In this document: positions 1 through 6,867 of the stretch, piece after piece | Layout of the letters: the number at the start of each line of letters is the position of its first letter | Position numbering within the stretch: the stretch's first letter is position 1 | NCBI RefSeq assembly: GCF_000297435.1 | Contig: NZ_CAIP01000442.1 | Span: 1 to 38,558 of the forward strand | DNA length: 38,558 nucleotides | Direction of reading: 5' to 3' | DNA from: Microcystis sp. T1-4 | GTDB lineage: Bacteria > Cyanobacteriota > Cyanobacteriia > Cyanobacteriales > Microcystaceae | The notes under the pieces: model-generated | Told to the model about the DNA's origin: nothing | What the model saw: the letters and a program-made list of their open reading frames with translations, nothing else | Databases searched by the model: none | Program-made: the position numbers and the translations under genes

Positions 1-26
1 ACAGATAATTACTTAAGCAAAATTAA

Positions 27-188
27 TTACACATCCAGAGGCGGAAACTGTACGCTAAAGTAGTAGAAAGGGTCAATCCTCAAGAGGATGATGTGCGCTT
101 CTATGGGATTTCCGAAGAAGCTGTCTCTAGATTGTTGGTGATGGGAGGTTCTCCTCCTCAACTACCCCCAAATCTCTACATCATCTAG
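27..188 (+). pseudogene. cas2: Cas2, C-terminal fragment
   Basis: An open frame ends at the TAG at 186-188 and encodes about 53 residues. The C-terminal part (KVVERVNPQEDDVRFYG, then a Gly-Gly-Ser-Pro-Pro turn and a terminal LYII) resembles the end of CRISPR-associated Cas2 proteins, which form the Cas1-Cas2 spacer integrase. Intact Cas2 is usually 85-100 residues, so roughly half is missing. An in-frame TAA at 24-26 blocks extension upstream. The first 30 bases contain CTTAAG and CAAAATTAATT, words also found beside the MITE at 23460-23485, so an insertion or deletion may have removed the N-terminal half. The fragment lies 220 bp before the array in the same direction, the usual cas1-cas2-leader-array order. 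Family identity rests on a short stretch and is fairly but not fully secure. Confidence 0.6.
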
Positions 189-408
189 CTTGTCCCCCAA
201 CTCTTGACTGAAAATCGATGCACCCCCTCCCCGACCTAAAACCCCGATTCTCTGGTTGAGGTGCGTCGATTGCTCTCCCAGTCAGGGTTCTACCCTTTGG
301 TATCGGGACTTTTACCCCCCCCGGAACCACTTTTTAACCCTCTTTTTGCAGGTGCGTCGATTTGGGGGTCTGTCTTCCCCTCTCGATGAGACTTTCCAAG
401 GGGTACTC
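189..408 (+). promoter_or_regulatory. Probable CRISPR leader
   Basis: No ORF fills the 220 bp between the cas2 remnant and the first repeat. It holds a 13-bp direct repeat, AGGTGCGTCGATT, at 259-271 and 350-362, and an inverted near-copy (AATCGATGCACC, 213-224). Position between cas2 and the array suggests it is the leader, which carries the array promoter and the integration signal. That role is inferred. Confidence 0.55.
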
Positions 409-1395
409 CTTACCTATTAGGTCAAATAGGATTAGTTGGAAACCAGAGGCACCATTTACGTGGGGACCGTGACTATCCTTACCTATTAGGTCAAATAGGA
501 TTAGTTGGAAACCGCAGTGGAACCAGTTCTTTGTTCAAATCCTCCACCTCCTTACCTATTAGGTCAAATAGGATTAGTTGGAAACAACTTTTCATCAATC
601 CCATCAGCCTTTACATTGTCCTTACCTATTAGGTCAAATAGGATTAGTTGGAAACCTTCTTGATGGGGACATCGGTCTTCAACATATCTACCTTACCTAT
701 TAGGTCAAATAGGATTAGTTGGAAACTTCAATTAATTTCTGGTTTTCCGAAACTTCAGGAGCACCTTACCTATTAGGTCAAATAGGATTAGTTGGAAACT
801 GGTATAAAGCCACCATCATAAATTGAGACATATCATTAATGCCTTACCTATTAGGTCAAATAGGATTAGTTGGAAACCTGCTTTTGCAAAGACTCTTGCT
901 CTGCCACAAGAGGCATTGCCTTACCTATTAGGTCAAATAGGATTAGTTGAAAACTTTTCCATCTTGATAATCGGTTATCGGTTCTGATAATCTCCTTACC
1001 TATTAGGCCAAATAGGATTAGTTGGAAACTCCAGGGATTTTATCTTCCCCACCAAAATTTATCTGCCTTACCTATTAGGTCAAATAGGATTAGTTGGAAA
1101 CAATTTTTCTACCAAGAACTGCATAAGCTCTTCAGAAAAGCTTACCTATTAGGTCAAATAGGATTAGTTGGAAACTGCTCAACACTTCCCCGCTAGGATG
1201 ATGCACAGTGTACCTTACCTATTAGGTCAAATAGGATTAGTTGGAAACATTTGCTTCATGGTCATCCCCCCTGTCGTATCCTGACCTTACCTATTAGGTC
1301 AAATAGGATTAGTTGGAAACGTTAGAGTCATTTTATCCACGGAATCGTATGTTGACTCACCTTACCTATTAGGTCAAATAGGATTAGTTGGAAAC
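409..1395 (+). CRISPR. CRISPR array, 14 repeats and 13 spacers
   Basis: Fourteen 35-nt repeats begin CTTACCTATT and end GTTGGAAAC. They start at 409, 478, 551, 621, 692, 765, 843, 920, 995, 1067, 1141, 1214, 1286 and 1361. A preceding C is conserved in all but the repeat at 1141, so the unit may be 36 nt. Each repeat can fold by CCTATT pairing with AATAGG. Spacers are 34-43 nt and all differ. Two adjacent repeats carry one substitution each: the one at 920 (GTTGAAAAC) and the one at 995 (AGGCCA for AGGTCA). The 3' end GGAAAC resembles the 5' handle of Cas6-processed crRNAs, and with the upstream cas2 and leader it supports plus-strand transcription. No effector gene is in the window, so the subtype is open; variable spacer length is common in type I-D and III systems. 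Confidence 0.97.
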
Positions 1396-1396
1396 T

Positions 1397-1428
1397 AGAA
1401 AAAGGGTTTCTTTATAAACCCTTTTTCT
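1397..1428 (+). terminator. Hairpin abutting the last CRISPR repeat
   Basis: AGAAAAAGGGTTT (1397-1409) and AAACCCTTTTTCT (1416-1428) form a perfect 13-bp inverted repeat with a 6-nt loop, starting two bases after the last repeat. The 3' arm holds a T-run, so it could terminate the pre-crRNA. The same 13-mer recurs at 1670-1682. Confidence 0.6.
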
Positions 1429-1454
1429 GCCTTTCAATTTTGTCGAAATATCTA

Positions 1455-1576
1455 TAAGTAGGTGGGTGGAATTAAATATAAAATGAACGTAGGTTGGGTT
1501 GAAGCATGAAACCCAACGCCCGCATGGGTTACGCTACCGCTAACCCATCCTACAAATAATTGTGCCTACCTACTTA
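1455..1576. mobile_element. MITE, copy 1 (122 bp)
   Basis: This 122-bp non-coding element is nearly identical to 23483-23604. Its ends are imperfect inverted repeats: TAAGTAGGTGGG at the left and the reverse complement of CCTACCTACTTA at the right. The interior holds nested palindromic words such as GTTGGGTT / AACCCAAC and ATGGGTTA / TAACCCAT. Size, inverted ends, lack of coding capacity and two copies fit a miniature inverted-repeat transposable element moved by a transposase encoded elsewhere. Confidence 0.8.
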
Positions 1577-1585
1577 GGACATTCT

Positions 1586-1658
1586 GGGCGCACGCGATGC
1601 GCCCCTACCATTGGCACAATAATAATATTATTATTGTAGGGGCGAATTGCATTCGCCC
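1586..1658. repeat. Composite palindromic repeat
   Basis: Three palindromes lie in series: 1586-1604 (GGGCGCA / TGCGCCC, 5-nt loop), 1617-1636 (a perfect 20-bp palindrome, CAATAATAAT followed by its reverse complement) and 1640-1658 (GGGCGAAT / ATTCGCCC, 3-nt loop). The outer parts share GTAGGGGCG with the inverted repeat at 21203-21267, so they probably belong to one dispersed family. Confidence 0.7.
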
Positions 1659-1704
1659 TCTTTAATTGGAAACCCTTTTTCTAATAAATTCTATCAAATA
1701 TATC

Positions 1705-1733
1705 TTGACAAAAATCGATAAAAATGCTACAAT
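1705..1733 (+). promoter_or_regulatory. Near-consensus sigma-70 promoter
   Basis: TTGACA (1705-1710), a 17-nt spacer and TACAAT (1728-1733) with an extended -10 TG at 1725-1726. Transcription would start near 1740, about 305 nt before the kinase-like gene, giving either a long leader or a separate short transcript. Confidence 0.6.
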
Positions 1734-1739
1734 TAGGCG

Positions 1740-2044
1740 TGATTGTTCGCTAAAACTGGAAACATGGTTAAGACAGTAATATGTTCATCAATCCGTTAGG
1801 ATTCCTAACAATAAAAAGTCATGACAGTCTTAGAAATGCTCACCGTTCCCTTTTGCTCTCCCCTTGCTGGCAGCCTTGGCGAATAGATAATTAAAATAAC
1901 TCAAATAGGACTGCCCTAGCAGTTCTTTCTAGGTAAAGTTGCAATTTTTAATCAATTGTTAAAATATTAAAAGGATGCTAAAGATAGCGGCTAGGGTTTC
2001 CAGAGTGAGCTATCCTAGAGATAGTACTTACTCCATTCTCCCCC
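1740..2044 (+). other. Leader or small-transcript region before the kinase-like gene
   Basis: This 305-bp stretch follows the promoter above. It contains a small hairpin (GTTAGG-ATT-CCTAAC, near 1797-1811), a possible 37-codon ORF from the ATG at 1781 to the TAA at 1892-1894, and a short stem ACTGC/GCAGT (1910-1923) followed by TCTTTCT that might act as a weak terminator. I do not recognise the 37-residue product. The stretch could be a small RNA, a leader peptide, or simply the untranslated leader of the next gene. Confidence 0.3.
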
Positions 2045-3328
2045 ATGCTCGATCGAGTTCTCCATAGTCGTTATCAAGTCCAACAGTTACTGGGAAAAAA
2101 AACTATCTTAGCTAGGGACAGACACACCACCCAGTTAGTTATCATTAAACTTATTTCTGTTCCTAGGGGACAAGGGAGTCAGTTTATCGAAGAAATAACC
2201 GGTAAAATTGCCCTATTGCGACAACTCTCCCACCCATCTCTCCCCAAATACCTCGATAGCTTTGAGATAGATTCATCCCAAGAACAAATCATCGCTATTG
2301 TCCGACCTTATTTATCAGCGCAGCCTTTAGAAAACTATCTTAACTCCAGTTATTTGTTAGCAGAACAAGATCTCAAACAAATTGCCAAATATCTTTTGGA
2401 GATTCTCTCCTATCTCCATCAGCAGGATGTCCCCATTAACCACGGCAATATTAAACTTAGTAATATCCTCTTTGATACCCAGTCCCATCGTTTTTATCTA
2501 GTTGATTTTGCCTTTGATTCCGATTCTCCCACCACGGACTTACAGGATATAGGTAAAAGTTTGATTAGTTTAGCCACGGGAATTAAGCATCGTTACATAC
2601 CCGAAAACTTTGAACAAAAAACTAATCTAAGCGCTTTTTTTATCTATTGGTTAAAAAGATTATCAAACTCCCCCCCAGACTCTCATTTTCGTTCGGTGAC
2701 AGAAGCTTTAGCCAGCTTATATAGTTGTCAATTGATCCTAGTATCTATTGGCAATCTGACCAAACCCTACGGCAGCGAAGTTACTGTTTATAAAACAGAT
2801 AATCTCCTGCAAATAAAAATCGCTAGTAAAACCAAACAAAAGTTTTTCAATAATCTCAAAACCCAGTTAAGACAGTTTTTACCATCCCTATTCTTTGCGA
2901 TTACCCTCTTAACCATAGTCGGTATTTATGATCTCAAACTGGTCGCTTTTTTAATCCCAATTATCCTAATTTTTCTGCTCAATTTAATCTCCTCTAGTTT
3001 ATCTTGGCAGTTATGGAAATCTTTTTGGCAGGGGGAACTAGAGTTAAAAATTACCCCCAAAAAAGTTTCTCTCTACCAAAAACTCTGGGGGCTGAAATTT
3101 AAACTAACTGCCGATGCTGCTAGTTCCGAAATTTATAGTCTCATTCGTCGCAATGTCACCGTCACTATGCAGGGAGAAAATGTTAATATTATTCCTCCTT
3201 CTCTGGTTCTCGTTGCCAACCATCGAGAATATATTATCACTGCCAGTGAAGATGTTAGCGAAGCCGAATTAGATTGGTTGGCACAACAGTTAAGTGATTG
3301 GCTACGTTTACCGATTACGAGAATTTAA
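2045..3328 (+). CDS. Membrane-anchored protein kinase-like protein, likely catalytically impaired
   Basis: The 427-residue product has a Hanks-type kinase-like fold at about residues 9-225. The ATP-anchoring lysine is probably Lys35 (VIIK). The catalytic loop reads HGNIKLSN (133-140), with Asn135 where active kinases have Asp, and the metal-binding motif reads DFA (154-156) instead of DFG. The glycine-rich loop is reduced to LGKK. Two hydrophobic segments near residues 280-296 and 300-316 form a probable membrane hairpin, followed by a C-terminal domain of about 100 residues that I do not recognise. The Asp-to-Asn change suggests a pseudokinase with a scaffold or sensor role, but this is not proof of inactivity. 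The gene converges on dps, with a hairpin between them. Confidence 0.75.
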   Translation: MLDRVLHSRYQVQQLLGKKTILARDRHTTQLVIIKLISVPRGQGSQFIEEITGKIALLRQLSHPSLPKYLDSFEIDSSQEQIIAIVRPYLSAQPLENYLNSSYLLAEQDLKQIAKYLLEILSYLHQQDVPINHGNIKLSNILFDTQSHRFYLVDFAFDSDSPTTDLQDIGKSLISLATGIKHRYIPENFEQKTNLSAFFIYWLKRLSNSPPDSHFRSVTEALASLYSCQLILVSIGNLTKPYGSEVTVYKTDNLLQIKIASKTKQKFFNNLKTQLRQFLPSLFFAITLLTIVGIYDLKLVAFLIPIILIFLLNLISSSLSWQLWKSFWQGELELKITPKKVSLYQKLWGLKFKLTADAASSEIYSLIRRNVTVTMQGENVNIIPPSLVLVANHREYIITASEDVSEAELDWLAQQLSDWLRLPITRI

Positions 3329-3354
3329 GGTGTATTAAGCTACGTTAACACACC
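3329..3354. terminator. Hairpin between convergent genes
   Basis: GGTGT-A-TTAA and TTAA-C-ACACC pair around GCTACG, one base after the kinase-like gene stop and 18 bp from the dps stop. There is no T-run on either side, so a bidirectional terminator role is only plausible. Confidence 0.35.
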
Positions 3355-3371
3355 CCAAATTTATCTATAAA

Positions 3372-3905
3372 TTAACCGATAACATCTTCCGATTTAATCA
3401 GATGCGCTTCTAGGAACCAGAGACGTTTATCGATGTCCCGGGAAATTTCCGTATAGAGATCTGCTGTGTCGGCATCCCCTTGATTGCCAGTGGTATCAAT
3501 AGCAGAACGAAGATGGGCGGCGTATAAGGCATAACGTTCGGCTAAAGCAACGATATGTTCACTACCATCGACGATATCAGCCGGATATTCCGGCAGAATC
3601 GAGTTAGCGGCGGCGATGCGCGCTGTTCCCAAAGCGGTTCCACCTAAAGCGGTAATCCGTTCTGCTACCATGTCCCCATAGCCTTCTAATTCCGTGGCCA
3701 TTTCGTCGAAGAGGTTGTGCAATTGGTAGAAATTTAAACCTTTTACATTCCAGTGGGCCTGTTTAACCTGAGTTTTTAGGTCTAAACTAGCGGCAAGGGT
3801 TTGGCTTAGGATTTCAACCACAGCTTTGCGGATATCTAATGCTAAATCGATGCGGGTGGCGTAGTATTGTCCCGTGGTTTTGGTTTTGACTGGAGTGGCT
3901 ACCAT
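3372..3905 (-). CDS. dps: Dps-family ferritin-like DNA-protection protein
   Basis: The 177-residue protein has the typical Dps length. The conserved stretch QAHWNVKG, then FYQLHNLFDE, then GDMVAERI carries the His, Asp and Glu ligands of the inter-subunit ferroxidase site. Dps dodecamers oxidise Fe(II) with peroxide, store the iron and protect DNA during starvation and oxidative stress. The start is supported by AAGGAG seven bases before the ATG. It lies 39 bp downstream of the peroxiredoxin gene on the same strand and is probably co-transcribed, pairing peroxide reduction with iron sequestration. Whether this protein binds DNA cannot be told from sequence; the N-terminal tail is short and modestly basic. 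Confidence 0.92.
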   Translation of the reverse strand: MVATPVKTKTTGQYYATRIDLALDIRKAVVEILSQTLAASLDLKTQVKQAHWNVKGLNFYQLHNLFDEMATELEGYGDMVAERITALGGTALGTARIAAANSILPEYPADIVDGSEHIVALAERYALYAAHLRSAIDTTGNQGDADTADLYTEISRDIDKRLWFLEAHLIKSEDVIG

Positions 3906-3944
3906 AATCTTTCTCCTTGATCAGTTAACAGAATAGCTGATTAA

Positions 3945-4676
3945 TTATGCTCCTAAATGAGCTGCTAACTCTTCCGAACCGCCAATTAATTTGCCGTCAA
4001 TGAAGACTTGTGGGGTGGTGGTATTGCCACTCATGGCCCGCAGAGAACGACTGGTGGCATCCCGTCCGAGGATAATTTCTTCGTATTGTAGGCCTTTTTC
4101 CTCTAACATTTTCTTAGCCCGGAGGCAGTAGGGACAGCCTACTTTCGAGAAAAGAGAGACTAAAGGCGGTTTTTTGGCTTCTGGGTTGATATAGTGTAAC
4201 ATCGTTTCCGCATCGGAGACTTTGAAAGGATCTCCCGGTTCTTCCGGTTCGATGAACATTTTCTCGATAACACCATCTTTGACTAGCATCGAATAGCGCC
4301 AAGAACGTTTACCGAAACCTAAGTCAGCTTTATCGACTAACATCCCCATTCCTGCGCTAAATTCGCCGTTACCGTCGGGAATCAAGACGACATTATCACA
4401 TTCTTGGTCTTTTGCCCACTCGTTCATGACAAAGGTATCATTCACCGACAAGCAAACAATAGCATCTACGCCATTTTCCCGAAAAACTGGGGCTAATTCG
4501 TTATATCCGGGTAAATGGGAGGTGGAACAGGTGGGAGTGAATGCCCCGGGTAAGGCAAAAAGAACAACGGTTTTTCCTTTGAATAATTCCTCGCTGGTGA
4601 TGTTCACCCATTGATTATTTTGACGCACGGGAAAGGTGACATCGGGAACTCTCTTCCCTTCTCGGTTTGGTAACAT
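3945..4676 (-). CDS. Peroxiredoxin-glutaredoxin fusion (Prx5-Grx hybrid)
   Basis: An N-terminal peroxiredoxin-5/AhpE-like domain (about 1-160) carries the peroxidatic Cys50 in PGAFTPTCST. A C-terminal glutaredoxin domain (about 170-243) carries the active site GCPYC and the glutathione-binding motif TTPQVFIDG. The fusion supplies its own reductant module, so it should reduce H2O2 and organic peroxides with glutathione. Start choice: candidate starts are TTG at 4685, ATG at 4682 and ATG at 4676. AGGAG (4690-4686) is 9 nt from 4676 but only 3 nt from 4682, so I chose 4676 (product MLPNREG..., 243 residues). It is first in an operon with dps and has a clear promoter upstream. Confidence 0.93.
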   Translation of the reverse strand: MLPNREGKRVPDVTFPVRQNNQWVNITSEELFKGKTVVLFALPGAFTPTCSTSHLPGYNELAPVFRENGVDAIVCLSVNDTFVMNEWAKDQECDNVVLIPDGNGEFSAGMGMLVDKADLGFGKRSWRYSMLVKDGVIEKMFIEPEEPGDPFKVSDAETMLHYINPEAKKPPLVSLFSKVGCPYCLRAKKMLEEKGLQYEEIILGRDATSRSLRAMSGNTTTPQVFIDGKLIGGSEELAAHLGA

Positions 4677-4729
4677 AATCATCAACTCCTAATTGCTAAG
4701 TCGTACTCATTTCGAGTTTATCTAAATTA

Positions 4730-4759
4730 AGTGTACTCATAACGACTATGAGTTGTCAA
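4730..4759 (-). promoter_or_regulatory. Promoter with embedded palindromic operator (prx-dps operon)
   Basis: On the minus strand, TTGACA (4759-4754), an 18-nt spacer and TACACT (4735-4730). The spacer is filled by a perfect palindrome, ACTCATA-N5-TATGAGT (4735-4753), placed where a bound repressor would block RNA polymerase. A second GTACTCAT word lies at 4703-4710, 30 bp from the copy at 4733-4740. A redox- or metal-responsive repressor is a reasonable guess; its identity is not shown by the sequence. Confidence 0.6.
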
Positions 4760-4783
4760 CAAGTATTTATACTTAAATTAGTT

Positions 4784-4918
4784 ACTGAAGGCAAGAGGCA
4801 AGGGCCTCCAAGAAAGAATCTGGCAATTCTCCCACCTAAAAAGAAGATTAGAAACTAAGTACATCAAAGCTTTTAGCTGAACAAATAAGGTTTTAGATTC
4901 GTCCGTTGTTATCAGTTA
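4784..4918. repeat. Dispersed repeat, copy A (inverted relative to copy B)
   Basis: About 130 bp of this gap matches the reverse complement of 12611-12732. Shared words include TTTAGCTGAACAAAT versus ATTTGTTAAGCTAAA and CTAAAAAGAAG versus CTTCTTTTTAG. No ORF. It looks like a MITE-type or otherwise amplified intergenic element. Confidence 0.7.
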
Positions 4919-5046
4919 CTTCTGTCTCCTGTATACTGTCTCCTGTCTCCCTTCTCCCCACTTCCCCACCTCCCAATTCATAATTCATAATTGATAATTC
5001 ATAATTCCCACTTCTCCCCACACCCCACCCCTTTTTTTACTGAAAA
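4919..5046. other. Low-complexity intergenic stretch before uppP
   Basis: Repeats of CTGTCTCCTG, CTTCCCCAC and AATTCATAATT dominate this stretch, and no ORF or clear promoter is visible. No ribosome-binding site precedes the uppP ATG. Confidence 0.5.
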
Positions 5047-5997
5047 ATGATGTTTCCCTTCCTGAAAAAAAGCTATAAATGGCTAGGACTAGCGATAATA
5101 ACGGTGATTTTGGCGATTACACCCGCCGTCATTGCCCAATCAACCACTAGCGCCATACCTCTGGCAAAAATTAACTGGTTACAGGCAATTTTTTTGGGAT
5201 TCGTGCAGGGAGTGACGGAATTTTTGCCGATTAGCAGTACCGCTCATCTAAAAGCGATTCCCGTCTTTTTGGGTTGGGGAGATCCCGGTGTCACCTATAC
5301 GGCAGTGATTCAATTGGGCAGTATTGCGGCGGTATTGTCCTATTTTTGGCAGGATTTAAGGCAAATATCCACGGGAATGGTGAAAGCTGTGGCTAGTTCC
5401 GATTATCGTTCCCAGGATTTTCGTTTGGCCGTGGGGATTATCCTAGGCACAATTCCGATCGTTTTCTTCGGTTTGTTAATGAAACTTTTCATTCCCGATT
5501 TAGATAATTCCCCCCTGAGAAGCATGACTGCGATCGCCTGTGCCTCTATAGTCATGTCTTTACTCTTAGGTACGGCCGAAAAAATCGGGAAACATAAACG
5601 CAGTTTTGAGACTTTGCGACAAAAAGACGGGGTTTTAATGGGATTAGCCCAAGCTTTAGCGCTAATACCGGGGGTATCTCGTTCTGGGTCCACCTTAACT
5701 GCCGGGTTATTCATGGGTTTAGAAAGGGCCGTAGCGGCGCGATTTTCCTTTCTGTTGGGGATTCCGGCGATAACTTTAGCCGGTTTAGTGGAATTTAAAG
5801 GAGTTCTCGACCAGATTAACACCAGTGAATTAATTCCCCTGGCTATTGGGGTAATTTCCTCGGCGCTATTTTCCTATCTTTCGATCGCTTGGTTATTAGA
5901 TTATCTCAAAAAACAGAGTACCTGGGTTTTTGTCTGGTATCGTCTCTTTTTCGGGGTTACTATCCTGATTGGTGTGGCCTTGGGTCGTTTTTCCTGA
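5047..5997 (+). CDS. uppP: Undecaprenyl-diphosphatase (BacA/UppP family)
   Basis: This integral membrane enzyme of 316 residues removes a phosphate from undecaprenyl diphosphate, recycling the lipid carrier for peptidoglycan and O-antigen. The two family signatures are clear: QGVTEFLPISSTAHL near residue 54 and PGVSRSGSTLTAG near residue 208, with several hydrophobic helices between and after. The length exceeds the usual 260-280 because of an N-terminal hydrophobic extension of about 40 residues, resembling a signal sequence or extra helix and ending in AQS. The gene stands alone on the plus strand and converges on the hydrolase gene 12 bp downstream. The two adjacent ATGs at 5047 and 5050 are equally possible starts. 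Confidence 0.95.
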   Translation: MMFPFLKKSYKWLGLAIITVILAITPAVIAQSTTSAIPLAKINWLQAIFLGFVQGVTEFLPISSTAHLKAIPVFLGWGDPGVTYTAVIQLGSIAAVLSYFWQDLRQISTGMVKAVASSDYRSQDFRLAVGIILGTIPIVFFGLLMKLFIPDLDNSPLRSMTAIACASIVMSLLLGTAEKIGKHKRSFETLRQKDGVLMGLAQALALIPGVSRSGSTLTAGLFMGLERAVAARFSFLLGIPAITLAGLVEFKGVLDQINTSELIPLAIGVISSALFSYLSIAWLLDYLKKQSTWVFVWYRLFFGVTILIGVALGRFS

Positions 5998-6009
5998 CCT
6001 TTTGGCATT

Positions 6010-6867
6010 CTAATTAATTTCTAAAAAATCTTGCAATTTTTGTAGATAAGTAGGGGCATCTTCTAACATGGGAAAGTGAGCAGTATTAGCCATCTCCACA
6101 TACTGGATATTATTATTCAAATCCGCCGCCATTTTGCCCATTTTGGCGGGGATAATAATGTCTTTTTCCCCCGATACTAAAAGAGTTGGTATCTTAATCT
6201 CGGCAAATTTACCCGGCATAATTTCCACTGCTTTTTTACTCACAGATGTATAAATTGTGCCTAGGGCGGCCTCGTAATCTGCCGCTAAAAAATCCTCTAA
6301 AAAAGCAATTCTTTCTAATTTTGGGATCGATCGATGCAAGAATCTCGCCATAAATAATCGATCGGCAAAAGGTACTTTTAAAAACCAATCATAACGAAAC
6401 TGTACCACATACTTACCGAATTTATGAAAGGCAGCAAAAGCCGCTTTATTATACTCAAAAATGCCATTACAGGTTAAAACTGCTTTCACCACTCTTTCGG
6501 GGTACATAGTAATAAAAAAAGTCGCCACCGATGCCCCCATAGAGTGACTATTGAGATAGATTTTTTCCATTTCCAAACTATCTAAAAACAAGGCCAAATC
6601 AAGGGCATATTCTTCTAAATCGTAGGAAAGATCGGGGGATTTTTCTGGCAATTTAGACCGACCAAAACCGCGCATATCGTACAATAAACAATCAAAGCGA
6701 TCGCAAATTGCCGCAGCCGTCGATCGCCAATAGCGTCCCGATCCTCCCCAACCATGAATAAACACCATCACTGGCTTTTTTTGGGGAGATTCCGACTGTC
6801 GAATCCACTCGTAATAATGGGGAACACCGCGAACAGTGATTGTTTTATCGATTATTTGAGTTTTCAT
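6010..6867 (-). CDS. Alpha/beta-fold hydrolase
   Basis: The 285-residue single-domain protein has the alpha/beta hydrolase pattern: an oxyanion-hole HGWGGSG near residue 39, the nucleophile elbow SHSMGAS near 108, an acid in GEKDIIIP near 235 and the catalytic His in NTAHFPMLED near 264. There is no signal peptide, so a cytoplasmic serine hydrolase acting on an ester, lipid or similar small substrate is likely; the substrate cannot be inferred. Its start overlaps the end of the DUF104-like gene by 23 bp, suggesting translational coupling and read-through from clpX. Confidence 0.85.
   Translation of the reverse strand: MKTQIIDKTITVRGVPHYYEWIRQSESPQKKPVMVFIHGWGGSGRYWRSTAAAICDRFDCLLYDMRGFGRSKLPEKSPDLSYDLEEYALDLALFLDSLEMEKIYLNSHSMGASVATFFITMYPERVVKAVLTCNGIFEYNKAAFAAFHKFGKYVVQFRYDWFLKVPFADRLFMARFLHRSIPKLERIAFLEDFLAADYEAALGTIYTSVSKKAVEIMPGKFAEIKIPTLLVSGEKDIIIPAKMGKMAADLNNNIQYVEMANTAHFPMLEDAPTYLQKLQDFLEIN

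Noticed and set aside
409..1395. Assigning the array to a specific CRISPR subtype
   Set aside because: No effector gene is in the window, and the repeat alone is not enough for a firm call between I-D, III and other types.
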